Positions 46,221 to 63,017 of a stretch of 64,000 nt of DNA are shown here, piece after piece. This DNA is from Tubiluchus corallicola (taxonomy: Eukaryota > Priapulida > Priapulimorpha > Priapulimorphida > Tubiluchidae), in the NCBI GenBank assembly GCA_030141605.1, contig JAQGDQ010000028.1:751501-815500 (forward strand), written 5' to 3'. The notes beneath the pieces are model-generated. The model had not been told where the DNA came from. It worked only from the letters and a program-made list of their open reading frames with translations, and did not search any database. Position 1 is the stretch's first letter. The number at the start of each line of letters is the position of its first letter. The translations under genes were made by a program, and so were the position numbers.

Positions 46221-48452
46221 TATTGAACATTTAATTTTGTTTATTGATATTTCTAGTAGATATAAATTTTTATTAACATTTAACTTTTAAACTTTTACAG
46301 GTGCATCTTAAGTTGTATGCCTTTTTTGAATATTAAATAAATATAATCGTACTCACCCTCACAGAAGGGCATACACATAGACACACGCACAATTAGTAAC
46401 ATGCAAGTACGTAAATGTATGACATAGCTTGTTTGGATCCTAACAAGGCAAAGTACCTAAGCTACATTTAGATATCAGCCTGAATGTGATTTCAATCGTG
46501 GAGTAGCATGGCTGGTAAAATCAGCCAGTAACAATTTCCCTGGTGGTTATCCAGGTCCAAAGTTGCATTACAACAATTACCATTACACACAAAGTAACAT
46601 CAATGACATCAGACATGCAGTCCACAGGGTGAGACATACTTAATTTTGAGACAACTACAATAAACTGTTAGAAAGTGTAAAATTCTTGCTTTGAAGATGG
46701 ATCCGCATACTAATAGCTATGAAATAGACTGGTACTGTAACTCTGCCAGGTCCGTAAATAGTGTCGTTTCATTCACATGTCTGTGACAGTGACTATTCAA
46801 CAGTACCATTAAACTTTGTTTAGCTTTTGTTTTTTATTATCTGTGTACTACTTAAGATGATAATGCATTAAATTCTTTTTTAAATACTAGGTAAATTAAA
46901 TACTAAGGCTCAACTCACATTGAATCCGGTTATTGCAGTTTTAATTAACACAATATAGACTATTCGTGTCACTTTGCACAAATCCTGTAGAGTATACATT
47001 ACAATTCAAATGTAAGTCATGAAGGAAAGGTACACCCTTTGTATATTATCTTTGATGTTTTTGTAATCACCAGTGTCCATCCTAATGTGTTTAAAAGTAA
47101 CTATGTTTGTTAACTATAAACCAAAATTTATCTTTTAGGTCCCAATAATAATAATAACATTACACGCAAAAAATAACTGAAGTTTAACTTACTATGTAAC
47201 GGTAGTCACATTTAGGTTCAAGTCAGGTTGAATGCTTCTCACCTTTAGCCTCAGGGTGGATTGTCAAAAAAGGCTATCACTCAGCTATAACAACAATAGC
47301 TTAAGTTGTACACCACTGTTTATTCTCATTTTCAATAACTCACACAGAAAGATTTTAGCACAACTAACATTGTCTTCAAACAACAATCAGTTAATCTTCT
47401 CCTCCTCCTGATCACTTTACCAAATTATCTCTACTCTTTCTTGATCATAATGACCAATGTAGTGATACGTGTTTCAAATCTTCAATACTACCATTAGTCA
47501 TTACAATGACAAATGCTTTGATTTTCATGAAATTTCCAACTATATAACGGATTTCACTTCAATTATCTCTTTAACCAACAAATCAGATTTCCAACTATCA
47601 TCCATCCAAACTTCATATCATGGTTGAGATTTCATGATAAATTAGTGATTAGTGGACTAGCTTTTGTGGATGCTATAGTTTGTTTTCAGAGAAAGAAAGT
47701 CATATGGGTCGGTCGTTTATTGAAAATAGATTATTTAAATTACTTGGTACATGTGCATTAATTAATTAATTATCACTACGACACTAGTAACAATACTACA
47801 TTTCTCAAAGGGTGGCTGACCTTGATAACTCATATTCATAGTCATGGTTGCTTTGCCACCCTTCACACTTTCAGCACTCAATTCAATAATCACTTTACAC
47901 TTTGTAATGCTACTGGTAATTGACTTTTGTAAAAATTATAAATTAATTGGTTACTTATCTTGTTAAAATGGTGAAAAATAAACTTGCTCACTTACTACTT
48001 ACATTATAAACATAAATCCCCCTGCCTGGGGAGTGTGCCCACTGAGTTTCATGAACCAAGCCCTGTGCGTGTGTGAGTTATTAAAGAAACAAAAAGGCAC
48101 AAATCATAATAATAACAACAGGGGGTAAATGAAGAAGATTCTGGCTCTGCTTAAACAAAAAAAAGTGTAAAACATACAGTACCGTTAATGCTTCAGAGAT
48201 ACAGCATGGCTCAATATTGTAAAACTAATCCGTAATTTCGACATTTTAATTAAGATAAGTTTGTTTCCTAATATATAAAATAAAAAGTTAGTATTTTAAC
48301 CAAAAAACAGTAAATATAATGTAATAATTTTGTTGAACGAATGCGCTTTGCGCCATAGAACATTTTCTTAACATTTTGGAATTTCAAAGAACGGTTCCTT
48401 TTTATTGAATATAATGGTGGAATCGTTTGCCAGCTTTAGTATTTACTCCTAA

Positions 48453-48467
48453 CACGTGGGTGACGTC
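48453..48467 (+). promoter_or_regulatory. E-box and CRE-like sites upstream of CCDC167
   Basis: CACGTG (48453-48458) and TGACGTC (48461-48467) sit side by side about 100 bp before the CCDC167 start codon. The start site of transcription is not known; function is inferred from motif and position only. Confidence 0.35.
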
Positions 48468-48563
48468 GTGGTCTTTCGGGCTTGTTGCTATTTTTCAGTG
48501 ATTAAAGTTTGGGATTTTATTGCTCAAGTAATTCAAAGTGTTTACATAAAGAAACGTTAAATA

Positions 48564-51500
48564 ATGCCTTCATCTACAAACATAGCGTCACAGGTGAAAT
48601 TTAGTACTTGCATTGAAAAAAGTTCATTTCCAAAATACTATAATTATGAATTTACGTATTATTACAATGTAGGCTGTTTGGCGCTGAGTAACCCACTACT
48701 GCACTAGCCGAAGTAGCACGCGTCTTACATGGGCTGCCCAAATAAGACACTAGAGACAGGCCACAAATTGAATCGTTAACCGTACTGGCAGCACCCGTTG
48801 TTCTTGTTTATTTAATGATATTAATAATAATTGAAAACGTCAAAAACGTTGAATAATTTATTATACATCTGGTAAAATAAAAGAATCTTATTTTGAGTTA
48901 GTAAAATGGCCGATATTAAATTTGGCTTCAATATTAATCTTTTTGAAGTGAAATAAGCCTATTTCTTAGGCGATTCCAACATTTACCCAAGGTATATCAT
49001 TTTTATTTTGTCAGACAGGTGATCCAGTTCACTACCTCTTGGACAAATAATTGTTTTCTACTAAGTAAATGGGCTAGCGAGCTAAGTGCCCTACATAGTT
49101 TCCATCTTTAAAACATTAGATACTTAGTTTAATGTTATGATGACTTAATGGAGCTAATAAAAATGATGATATCATTGTAAAAAATACATTGTAAATTGTC
49201 AAGGAGAATCCGTCATAATTACAAAGTACTTTTTTATAAAACAAATTTAGTTTTACGTTTCATTATGTCATAATTCTCGACAGAAATCGCCAGTGTCCTA
49301 CTTGGGCTGCCCATGTACGACACTTCTTTTCCGCAAATTTAGCACATGCATTTTACCGGAAGTGTCCTGCTTCAGCTAGTGGATTACTCGGTGCCCTACA
49401 TAGACCATTATTCATTACTGCAGTGAACAAGGTAGGACAATAAAGCTTACAAACGTATGGCTATTACTGCAACACACAAAGCAAAACAGTTAAGGTTTCA
49501 GAAAATACTCTGATTTTGGCTCAGGTATGGTACAGATTTAATCTTAGTGTTCAAAATCATATGTGTCTAGAGTTAATTCGGATAAAAGTGCAATGGTATG
49601 CTATAGACAATCTGATTTATCTTACTCTCAATCCTTGTAAAAGTTTGCACAAACCCTTTACTGACTTTAAGTTACGTATAAGGTCCCATGATAGAGTTGA
49701 CATCTAAAGTACGTATATCTGCTCTGTAGTTCTGTTTGGTTTAAAAAAGATTTATTACTAGTACTGTAGTAATAAAAACTATATGCATAGTACCTATCTA
49801 TCGATCTATATATATATATATATAGTACCAGTTGTACCATCAAATTTGTTCACACATATAGTGTTGCAAGTTGTGTGCATTTAGTTTCTTAACCTGTTCC
49901 AATACCAGTTCAGTTTAGAGGATTATACCTGATAATGAGATAGGTTCCAGTCCATCCACAATGTTTTCATTAAATAGAGTCTGCTGCTGATTAATGGATC
50001 TGGGCTTGTAGAGAAAAACTAGTGATAGCTTTGGCTGATGCTGTGATTATGATAATGATGATGTGAAATAATTGGGGCGACTATGATGATTAGATAAATA
50101 AACATCCTCACATTGACACTTGATTACAAGTAAAAAGTTTTGCAAACCTCTCCCTTCAAAGTAGACTATATATTTAGACATTGTGTAGCTACCCATTTTA
50201 AGGAAATGCAGGCTTATAAAAATAAAAACACTCAAATTTTCAGATTGATGAAATGGAGTCTGAGCTTAAATATTATAATAATAGATTGGAGGACATTGCT
50301 CGACGCTTACGACATGATGATACACTTTCCAATGTTCAAAAGTAAGTAAGTTTAATAATATTTTATTTACTACTTTATGGAAAGTTCTAATTTGTACCTG
50401 TAGATGACTAAGAAGAAAATGTATGTTATGTCAACAGTTTCTCGGATGTCTCTATGCATATCACTTACCTGTTGATAGACAAGCTTTTACGTTTGTTGAA
50501 GACATCAAAGCTGAGCTGAGACATGTTTTGGAGTTTTATTGCTGTTTTCAGAAAGAACCTCAGAGATGAAGAAGAGCTGATCAAGAGCGACAAAACTATG
50601 CAGGGTAAATTGTACAATGTTTTAAAAATGTGATTCACATTTTAAATTATAGGAAAACTCTTCATAAATAAAGTTGGAATTTTATATTATTTCAATTCTG
50701 TCTTATTACATGCGGTGCTGGAGGTAGTAGTAACACTGTATGAAACTTGTAAATTTAAACTCCTGTGATGACCATCAGGGGCATCAATTTTATGAGTAAG
50801 TCAGTATAGTAACATTGCGTAAAGTTTGAAAACATTATCAGAACATTTGTAGTACACTCTTCGCTAAGCAAAAATTGCATTGTCAGTAAGGTCAGTGAAC
50901 CATTGGTAAACACTGGGATTATGACACCAATTGGTGTGAACATTTTAAATTATTAAGAACTTTCTTTTTGACTTGCACTAGTGATACGAGTCCTTTAAAC
51001 AGGTAAACGCAATGCTAAGTAATATAACTTTTTCGGGATATACTTTAAAATTCCATTCCTTTCTCCTTAAATAACCTACTGTTGAAATGATAAAATTATA
51101 ATGCAAGTGTGCATTTTTTAAATACATTTACTAATGTTATGTTGCATCTCCTGTGTAACATGTATTACTAATATACGCATTTGAGCTCAATTTCCAAAGA
51201 CAAGCAAAGTCAATCACCAGAATACCAGAATATGCAAGGAAAGGAAGACAGTGCTCCGTCTTGCAGTGAATGGAAATCATTTTCTGATAAATTTCTGACA
51301 GTAAAAAAGTACAGTACGTGAAAAATGCATATGCAGTTTTTATACATGTATGTGCAGTGTGCAGAGCCTCTGAGTTTCTTGTTTATTTTTACACATTCCT
51401 AGTTCTGCAACATTAAAGTAAATTGTGATTTTCTAGAATTAAAACAAATTGTTTTTCAGAACAAAAAATACGGCACCTACGGCAGCAGAACTCACAGTCG

Positions 51501-51650
51501 TTCTACTTAGCACTATTATTGCTCATGTTCATCATGCTAGTCTACTACCTGCTTTGGGGAAAACCCCAATTTTCCACAGCTAGTGAAGTTTCAAGAGATC
51601 AGAGGTATGTGCAGCCGCCTCTGCAATGGAAAGGCCCTGAACACTCATGA
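48564..51650 (+). CDS. CCDC167: CCDC167 homologue, small coiled-coil single-pass membrane protein
   Basis: Four coding exons: 48564-48593, 50244-50341, 50552-50604, 51460-51650, with AG/GT borders and phases 0, 2, 1 that join to give 123 residues (human 97). The protein begins MPSSTNIASQIDEMESELKY. A heptad-like coiled coil covers about residues 11-70, and a hydrophobic segment (FYLALLLLMFIMLVYYLLW) covers about 75-93. Alignment in memory to human CCDC167 is collinear: IDxLExxL near the start, a central acidic/basic helix, and EKELKFLRQEN matching EQKIRHLRQQN just before the membrane segment. The function of the family is not established. The C-terminal tail is about 30 residues longer than in human. 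AATAAA is at 52555-52560. Confidence 0.85.
48594..50243. other. CCDC167 intron 1
   Basis: Contains the palindromic MITE at 48666-49401 and a TA run near 49808-49826. A YY1-like AAAATGGCCG lies at about 48903. No other exon seen. Confidence 0.5.
48666..49401. mobile_element. Non-autonomous DNA transposon (MITE) with long terminal inverted repeats
   Basis: The left arm (GAGTAACCCACTA, CTAGCCGAAGTAG, then TACATGGGCTGCCCAA) and the right arm (on the minus strand GAGTAATCCACTAGCTGAAG, then TACATGGGCAGCCCAA) are inverted copies extending about 85-100 bp. A second right-type end, GTGCCCTACATAG, occurs at about 49088. No target duplication was identified and no transposase is present. Confidence 0.55.
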
Positions 51651-52554
51651 TCATGGATAAATTTCTGGGAAAAATTTGAAATTTGTGCCAACACGTGATT
51701 TTGTATTGTGATACTAGTTTCTGCTAATTGTAACAGGACAGTAATTACATGGGTGCAGTAAATACCTTTGTAAGAATGCAAACATGTGGCGCCATCTCTT
51801 GATAAGAAGCAGCTTTATAAAGCGTAGTTTTAATTTCAACATTTCCGTCAGATGACACTTCCTTTAGTAAAAAGAACATATACAGGGAATGTGTGCATTT
51901 TTAAGTATTGCAGCAATTAATAGAACTGGCCTACAAAGGTCATATTATGAGTTAAGAGAGCCAGTGCTACCAGATTACAGATTGTTTTGTCTTACAAAGT
52001 GTACGTCTGTTATGCATTCTTGTCTATGAAACTCAACTAGTTATAATTCCACTAAGATGGAGATAACTTTTGTTGTATCTAGCAATTGATTTTCTTGCCA
52101 AATCATATTAGGTATCTTCAAAGTTCATGAAGTTGCAACTGAAATACTTTATATGTCTCTATTGTTAGATTTTCTCCAGCTGTGACATGACGTTTTTCGT
52201 TACAAATGAACTTCTACAATTTGAGGTTCCGTGACTCCGTCTAAATTACTGTTATGACAAATATAACCAAGTACATGTTTTTTAACATATAAGCTCATTA
52301 ATTTGTATATATTTTGTGGTAACATAGTTGTTGTCTTTGTATGTTATCTTGTGCACAATTGATCAGTAACATTTTGTTTGCTTTTGAAACACGTTCTATT
52401 TTCAAACAGTGATGGTAATATTTTTATTCACATCACAAGGTTAAGCTTGTACAGTAACCCGACATTGGTGTTGGCCACCTGCCGTAACTATTAATAGTGT
52501 GGATACACGCAACTCTTCCATAAGTTTTGTTGTTTTCTACGATTTTTATTAAAA

Positions 52555-52560
52555 AATAAA
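52555..52560 (+). terminator. Candidate polyadenylation signal of CCDC167
   Basis: AATAAA, about 905 nt after the stop codon; the first canonical signal noticed in the 3' region. Confidence 0.45.
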
Positions 52561-53953
52561 ATTGAACTATTCCTGCAGTCTTGTTCCTCACATTATTTGT
52601 ATTACACTACTTTTTGGTAATTTCTCATTACAAGAATTAAAGTAAAGAAAAATGTATTAAATGGTAGCCATCGCTATGCCTTTGGTTTGAGAGTACACTG
52701 CCACTAGTCTTCGACTGACGACAATGTTAATTTAGAGGTTAAAACCATGTGGTGCAGTTTTTTTCTAAACTTTTGTAGGGCGATTTAAAAAACTATAACA
52801 TTGAAAGACCTTCGTAATCTATTTTACTGTTTACGTTAATCACGAAATCAAAGGGGGAAAGAACCTGTTATAATTGAATGTAAGACCGCCCGCCCTATCC
52901 ACATTGTACACGATTACATCACAGTTGGAATCATCACCAGGAGTTCATAAAGCAGTTTTGCATAAGTTCATGAATAAGAACTATACTTACTAGGAATATT
53001 ATAGGAGTTGTACAACCATAAGCTTCAAATTACTAACTTACGTAGATGTGCCTACATGTTGTTGGGGTTGATGGAACATTCTGATTGTGTCTAGCACTAA
53101 AAGCATCTTTTAAGTCTAGTCATAAAACAGTTTTCAAATCTCCATTTGCATTTAAGAAGTGCAAGCCTCGAACTGAGTGTTTGGTCAAAATTTTCAAGTC
53201 GAGTCACTGATGCAACTAAGTTGGTACTCAAATCTACTCGGGCTAACAATTTTCTTACTCAGTTTTTGAAACTGTGCTGTTAAAGTAACAGAACTGTTGC
53301 ACAAACTTAATAATACAAGTACACAGTTTCTCTGAAATTTTTATCATTAATTACTGTTATTTATACACAAATCGAGTACAACGCTGACAAGCTACCAACT
53401 TGTCAAAATGTATGAAGTGTAGAAAATGCTAGAATATTTTTGAAAGAATTCAAGCAAACAAAAGCTCACAAAAGGTAATAACAACATTTGCCACTTGTTC
53501 CACACAAAATGGGCATTCTTCAACAGCTCACAAGCAACAAAAACAAGTCTTACTAATTTTAATCTTTTACAAAACAGTCCAAATCCTTAATTATGCATCA
53601 TATACATGACAGGCTGACAGCTAGCATTCTTGAACATCCCATTAAGCATTTATACTGTAGCTATAAACTTCCTTTTTGTTCTGGTTACAACCAGAAACTT
53701 CTATTGTCAATTATTACTTTAATACACTGATCAACAGTTTGTAAAAATATTTAAAAAATTGAATTCATCACTTTATCTGTGCAACACTAGCATGCTATAA
53801 CACTTGTGGTCAGTACTTGTAATTAATGACAACTTATCTTAGCAAAATGAACTCCAATATTTACAGATTACAAATGAAGAAAAACATTACTGTACAAAAT
53901 TCAAAGCTATTATCATAAGAACTTAACATTTTAACATCAAGTTCCATAAAACA

Positions 53954-54116
53954 CAGTCGTCCAGAAAAAACGTTCCCTCATACTAACTCGTAAGTAAAGA
54001 TGTTTGCAAAAGAGATCTACATCATCAAGTAGGATGGTTACTCCTCTTTCCAAAGAGCTATCCACCAATGAAGGTTTACAAGTTAATTTCAGGGAGCATT
54101 TTTTTGGACAACCCTG
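53954..54116. mobile_element. Short MITE, about 163 bp
   Basis: The left end (CAGTCGTCCAGAAAAAACG, TCCCTCAT, TAACTCGTAA) and the right end, on the minus strand CAGGGTTGTCCAAAAAAATG, TCCCTGAA, TAACTTGTAA, are inverted copies at about 75% over 40 bp. CAGGGTGTCCAAAAA-type ends are common in small DNA transposons. The superfamily was not decided. Confidence 0.5.
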
Positions 54117-56671
54117 CATATACCATGACTTATTTAGAACACAGGAATTATTGTTTCCAAATCTTGCTGACTATATGCCAAACATATTACTTTTCATGCT
54201 CACGACTGTCTAATATGCATCCAGTGAACCCAAAGTTTTGCTGTTATCGTAGCAGTTTGATGACACTCAAAGAGGAGTTCCTGCTCACAAACTGGATGTA
54301 AGCAACAAACATATTCACCAAGCACTTGCTGGCTACTGACACAGCATAGTATACACATAAGCAAATGCAAGACAGTGTTTGTAACATTCATTCACGTTAA
54401 AGCCTGCAGACAATATTTATAACAAATTTTTAGAACTGCACACATGACCATCATTCATCACACGGCTCCTGTCCATAGTGTTACAGTTGACGTTCCTGAT
54501 AAAGGTTTCGATCTGCAAAGTGGAGCAAAAAATACCATCATCAGGTACTTACTATTTATATTAATTATACTGTTAGATGATTAATTAGTTTAACCTTTCT
54601 CGGGATAGAACAATGTTTCTCTGGATAAAAATATTGACAAATTTGTAAAGCAAGGTGACACAAGCAAGTACTAGAACAGGTTAATGCAATAAATATAATT
54701 GGAATAGCCTGGTTACCTTTAGATAATAAACAGGTTGTAACAAAGGAACTCAAAATAGTATATACAATGATCAACATTCAAAAATAGCCTATTAAAGTAA
54801 AGCAAATTATTCAAAAAAGTCAAAAATAGCTATTGGATCCCTAATTGGCATTCCTTACAAAAACTTGCAGGTACATGTAATTCTACAGTTTGAAAACCAA
54901 AAGAACTCTCCAAAAAGTCTAATACTTTTTTGTATATTGCAGCACTCTGCAGGGTGAAATCCAGCATTTACAACAAGCCTTACTCATAATGTTTGTAATG
55001 AGACCAGAACCTGTCTCATTATCAAGGCCAACCCTCTGAGATGAAACAGTGAACCGGAAAAGGGTGTCTTAGCTAGCTGCTGCCTTCAGACATAAACAGA
55101 AATTGCACCCTCTCTTTGCAAGGAATTTTTTTTAACTTAATCAAAATTAATACTGGCAGTGCTCCAATCTTAAGCCACAAAATTCTACTGATGCTAATAA
55201 TATTATAATGATGAGCCTAACTTAAAAATAAAAACAAAAATACGTAAAGTGGTTAGTAACATTTTTTAAACTGCAACTACTGATGAAGAAAAAACACAGA
55301 AACTTGCTAACAATAAATAATTACCATAGGTCAGTAATTTAAGGAGCACATTTTAAAATGCAACAAATTCCATAACTGATTCACTGCATGCATAAAAATA
55401 TATCATAACATGTTAATAATAACATATTATAAAATTATATTGTATTTTAAAAAAAAATAGGAATTATAACAGACAACAGAAGCGTATTTGATTTTGTAAA
55501 CAAAAAAAAACCTAGGTAATCTCTAAGGTAGGCTCTGCCCGATTTCCGCTCTTCTGTTCAGCGTCATTTACATGACTCTTACGTTTAACCGTGTTAGTAT
55601 AGACAATGGCATAAGTGTTGCTTCGAGCAACTGTCTCGGACCGGCACGGTTGGACAACTGTTCGGAAACTGTCAGGTTGCCTAGCAAATTAATGCCAAAA
55701 AATAATAATGACTGAAAATGAAAAGTTGCTTTTGTAGACTAGAGTGAAAAATAAATGCTTCACACATAGGCCACTAGATGGAACAAGTAAAAGAACATAA
55801 AAATGCATGACACAATGCTCTCAAAAATGAAAAATCACAATCAAGCAATTGAATTATTACTATAGGGAAAGATCCGCTTATGAAAACACATTTCTTTGCT
55901 ACATACAAGAGCATTCGAAATTCTGAGTGGTTGTTCATATTTGCAAAAACTTGTTTCCACTCTCGATGGCATGGTTGTATTGTAATTGTACGTTCACCAA
56001 AAGAAATTAGCACTAATATTTTAAGAACAAAAATCCTAATATTCTACAAATTGGACAAAAAATGTCAGTGTTTAACTTGAAGCTTCAGAAAGGAAAATAA
56101 AGTAGGTCTTGCCTGAAGGATTAAGGACTTAAACAATAAGATTTTCGAAAAAGCTAAATAGAATTAGGATTGCTTGATATTATTTATATTCGTTTCTTGC
56201 AGAGAAGTTAGCCACTTATGTATTTTCAAACACTAAATTTTTACTTTTGCAAGTTTTTGATATGTATATGAAATTGAGCGTATAAAGTTTGTAATTTTAT
56301 TGCGATGCAAATTTGTAAAAAAAATACTTTTTATTTTGCTATATCTGAAGTAAATCATACAGGTGATTACATAATGTAAGAATGATAGAAAAATAAAAAT
56401 ATGTGTAAAAGTGTCACAGAATTGAGTTTTGATTGTAATCATGGCTTCCGACAGTAATTCACAGTTCAAAGCCAGTATCCTCAAAATTTTGTGTTCACTT
56501 TGTGCACCTGGATCAACAGAGTTTACAGTAAAAAGCCGAGAATACATCTGTTCGGGAGGTACAAACTTGTGAGGGCAAGGGTCAATTTTCTAACAACTTC
56601 ACTATTGCATCTTTTTACTGTTTTAGGTTTTATGGATTAAGAACATAAACAGTTGAATACTGCAATCATAC

Positions 56672-60588
<3,917 letters not shown>

Positions 60589-62023
60589 CATTGCGCTTGT
60601 AACATAAATGCACGTAGGTCGTGTTGTTTATTAGCATTTTAAGCCGAGAGAGAATCCTCGGCCTAATCTGTACTACAAAAATGGCCAAGTAGTCCTAATT
60701 AGAGTTAGATTGTTCTAACTTATAAGGCTATATCAACATCGTGCCGTATCGCGTTTTTCCACTTTCATTAGAATTCTAGCAGCAAAGGATTCTATAATGT
60801 CCTATCCCTTTTAGGTTTGAATATGACGTAAATTTCGACAAAGGATTGACGTTCTAAGAACTTGTAGCTATTATTATCATAGTTATAAAGTTAAAAGCTT
60901 ACGAAACTCGGAGACAGTGGGTTACTGTAGTCCTTGTGAGGGCAAATGTTTGCTTTAGTCATATTACTTTCCGTACATGTCTCTCAGCACAATTAAATCA
61001 AAAAGGAAGAAATCCACATTTGGGCAAGACACTGAAACCCATTGCTTTTGGTGCAAAAGATCAAGCTCCGACATGAAAACATTGGGCAAAAGCATTTTGA
61101 CACTGACAGTTTTTTTATTTTGTGACTTTGACGTTTATTTACTTTTTGAGCTGAAGAGCAATGAGTTTCGAGGCCCAGCCTGGAACTTTCTCCCTCTGCC
61201 ACAGTTGAAGCTTATATGGCTTCATCCGTTTTCATTTTATTGTGTGTACACACATCCGGCAATCCAGTTTGATGTATGCGATTATAAATGTCTTACCCAC
61301 GCTCTGAACCCTTTCAGCATGAGCAAAAGTTAAAAACGTAGTATATAAATTAAACATGACACATCATGATACATCAATTCAAAATTGAAAATATACAAGG
61401 TAATCGTGCAGTTGAAAAATAATGATTATGTGCATGTCAGTACTAGCTTTACCGTCTGCTTAATTGTATTTCTCTGCACATTCCTAGAGGAACAACACCC
61501 AGAAGAGCTGCTTTATAAACCAAGTTTCTTTATTTAGGCTTCTACATCTGGTGTAAAGCACCATTTGGCGATGACGTATTAGCAGATCAGAAATCCTTTT
61601 TCCAAAACTGCGTTAATTGACATTTTATTTTCTAACAGTAACGGCACGACACTACAGCCTCTTTTGGATAATTTGTATAACACACGCATGTGCCCTATAA
61701 CTATTCTGCAATATAGGCTAGCTGAACTCCCAATCGGTGAGGAATATTAAGTGCATTGTCCATAATATCATTTATGTACTATTTTTATCATCAGTATTAT
61801 TGGCAAGTTTTGAAAGTAAATTAATTGTCAGGCTGACAGAAACATTATAGCTGTAGCTTGTAATAAGAGCATACGTAAAAGCATAATATAAACACGATAT
61901 TGGAACTTATAGAATAGACCATAAACACCTGACACCTTCAACTGGGATTCTTTTCAGGAAATTGTTGATTTGATTTTGAATCCCGTTTTTATAAGAATCG
62001 TTGAAGGACATGTATATTATTTT

Positions 62024-62093
62024 ATTTTAATTGTCCATACCTCTGTCTTGATCTGTACAATAAAGTCAAGGCAGAGGAATGGACAATTAAAAT
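62024..62093. repeat. Near-perfect hairpin (28-bp arms)
   Basis: ATTTTAATTGTCCATACC-type left arm (62024-62051) and right arm (62066-62093) are inverted copies with only two mismatches around a 14-nt spacer TCTGTACAATAAAG. The right arm runs into the LINE fragment, so a snap-back event at its 5' edge is likely. Confidence 0.85.
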
Positions 62094-62320
62094 TAAAAGG
62101 AGAAGATTAAGATGGATAGGACATGTTATGCGACTACCAGATGACAGTCCATTAAAGTTAGCTTTCAAAGAAGCACTACAGAAAGAAAAGAAACCGCAAG
62201 GAGGACAGCTGCTGACTTACATCAATTTCATCCAAAAAGATTATATCAACACACCATTAGATATCAAAAATACAGAGACATGGGAGGTTGCGGGTGGCAG
62301 GGCCGCATGGATTTAAGTGA
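62060..62320 (+). mobile_element. LINE reverse-transcriptase C-terminal fragment
   Basis: Plus-strand frame KIKRRRLRWIGHVMRLPDD, then KPQGGQLLTY, ending with W-x(5)-GRAAW and TAA at 62314-62316. RRxRWxGHVxR is the post-RT signature shared by several non-LTR families and differs from the LINE at 23532-25362. The frame is open for about 75 codons but is only a short tail piece. Confidence 0.65.
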
Positions 62321-63017
62321 TCATGAGGGTCATGTGTGACTCCAGAGATGATATATTATACTGTCATGATTATTGGTTAAGCGAATACACTCATAGAAAC
62401 CCCATACTCTTCCGTAAAATATTGTGGATTAACAATTTAAACTTTACTATGGTTGGTGCGGCAATCGCCGCGACAGGCAGATTCTCAAATCACCGCATGA
62501 ACATGCTTGCGATTTCCTAACTGAGAAAACTAACTAATCCGACCCATAGAACGGGCCATATGACTGGCAAGGCAATTAACGTCACGTTGCGTCGCTGCGC
62601 CACCTATGAAGGAGTAAAATCACTTCTTAAAATTCTTCTCTAAAAGAAGCGCCTGTTATTGTTTAAAGAGTAGTGTCACGTGTTTGTGGTACTTTTTACC
62701 TTTAGTCTAATAGTTTTTGCAAGCTAGTTTCATCCAATAAACTGCAGCAGAATTTGCGTAAATGAAAGTTTTAACTACAAACGTATGCAAAAGTTAAGAA
62801 AAAAAGTTATTGACATTTTTGAAAAACTGTCCTCTTCCCTGGGATTTTAGAATGGTTTCGCCTGATGATGTCATCTCGGCCGATACTGCCGGCGACCAAA
62901 GAACCTCGCCTTGTATAATTGGTGCTTTACGTGTTTTTATCGTTGTTTGCTTTTTCAAAAAATGCTTTGGTGTTTTTGTTCTACTTGCAAATTCTCGTCA
63001 TAGAAGTCAAAGCCGTG

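Larger units (their letters stand above)
42600..48563. other. Intergenic region between the receptor and CCDC167
   Basis: Six kilobases of AT-rich DNA. It holds the receptor polyadenylation signal, a tRNA-like SINE (45103-45190), a possible MITE (45296-45700), a CA/TA microsatellite (about 46166-46220) and the CCDC167 promoter at its right end. No other gene was recognised. Confidence 0.5.
51651..56671. other. CCDC167 3' UTR and convergent intergenic region up to YY1
   Basis: About 900 nt of probable 3' UTR to AATAAA (52555-52560), then AT-rich DNA with the small MITE at 53954-54116 and an unassigned exon-like segment at 54434-54544. YY1 3' UTR lies at the right end; AATAAA occurs on its strand near 56329. 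Confidence 0.5.

Noticed and set aside
55774-56013. Minus-strand frame with ISFGERTITIQPCHREW
   Set aside because: Looks somewhat protein-like but overlaps an equally long frame on the other strand, has no clear splice sites and matches no family I know.
60977-61333. 118-codon plus-strand frame upstream of DEGS1
   Set aside because: No recognisable domain or splice partners; hydrophobic stretch alone is not evidence in AT-rich DNA.
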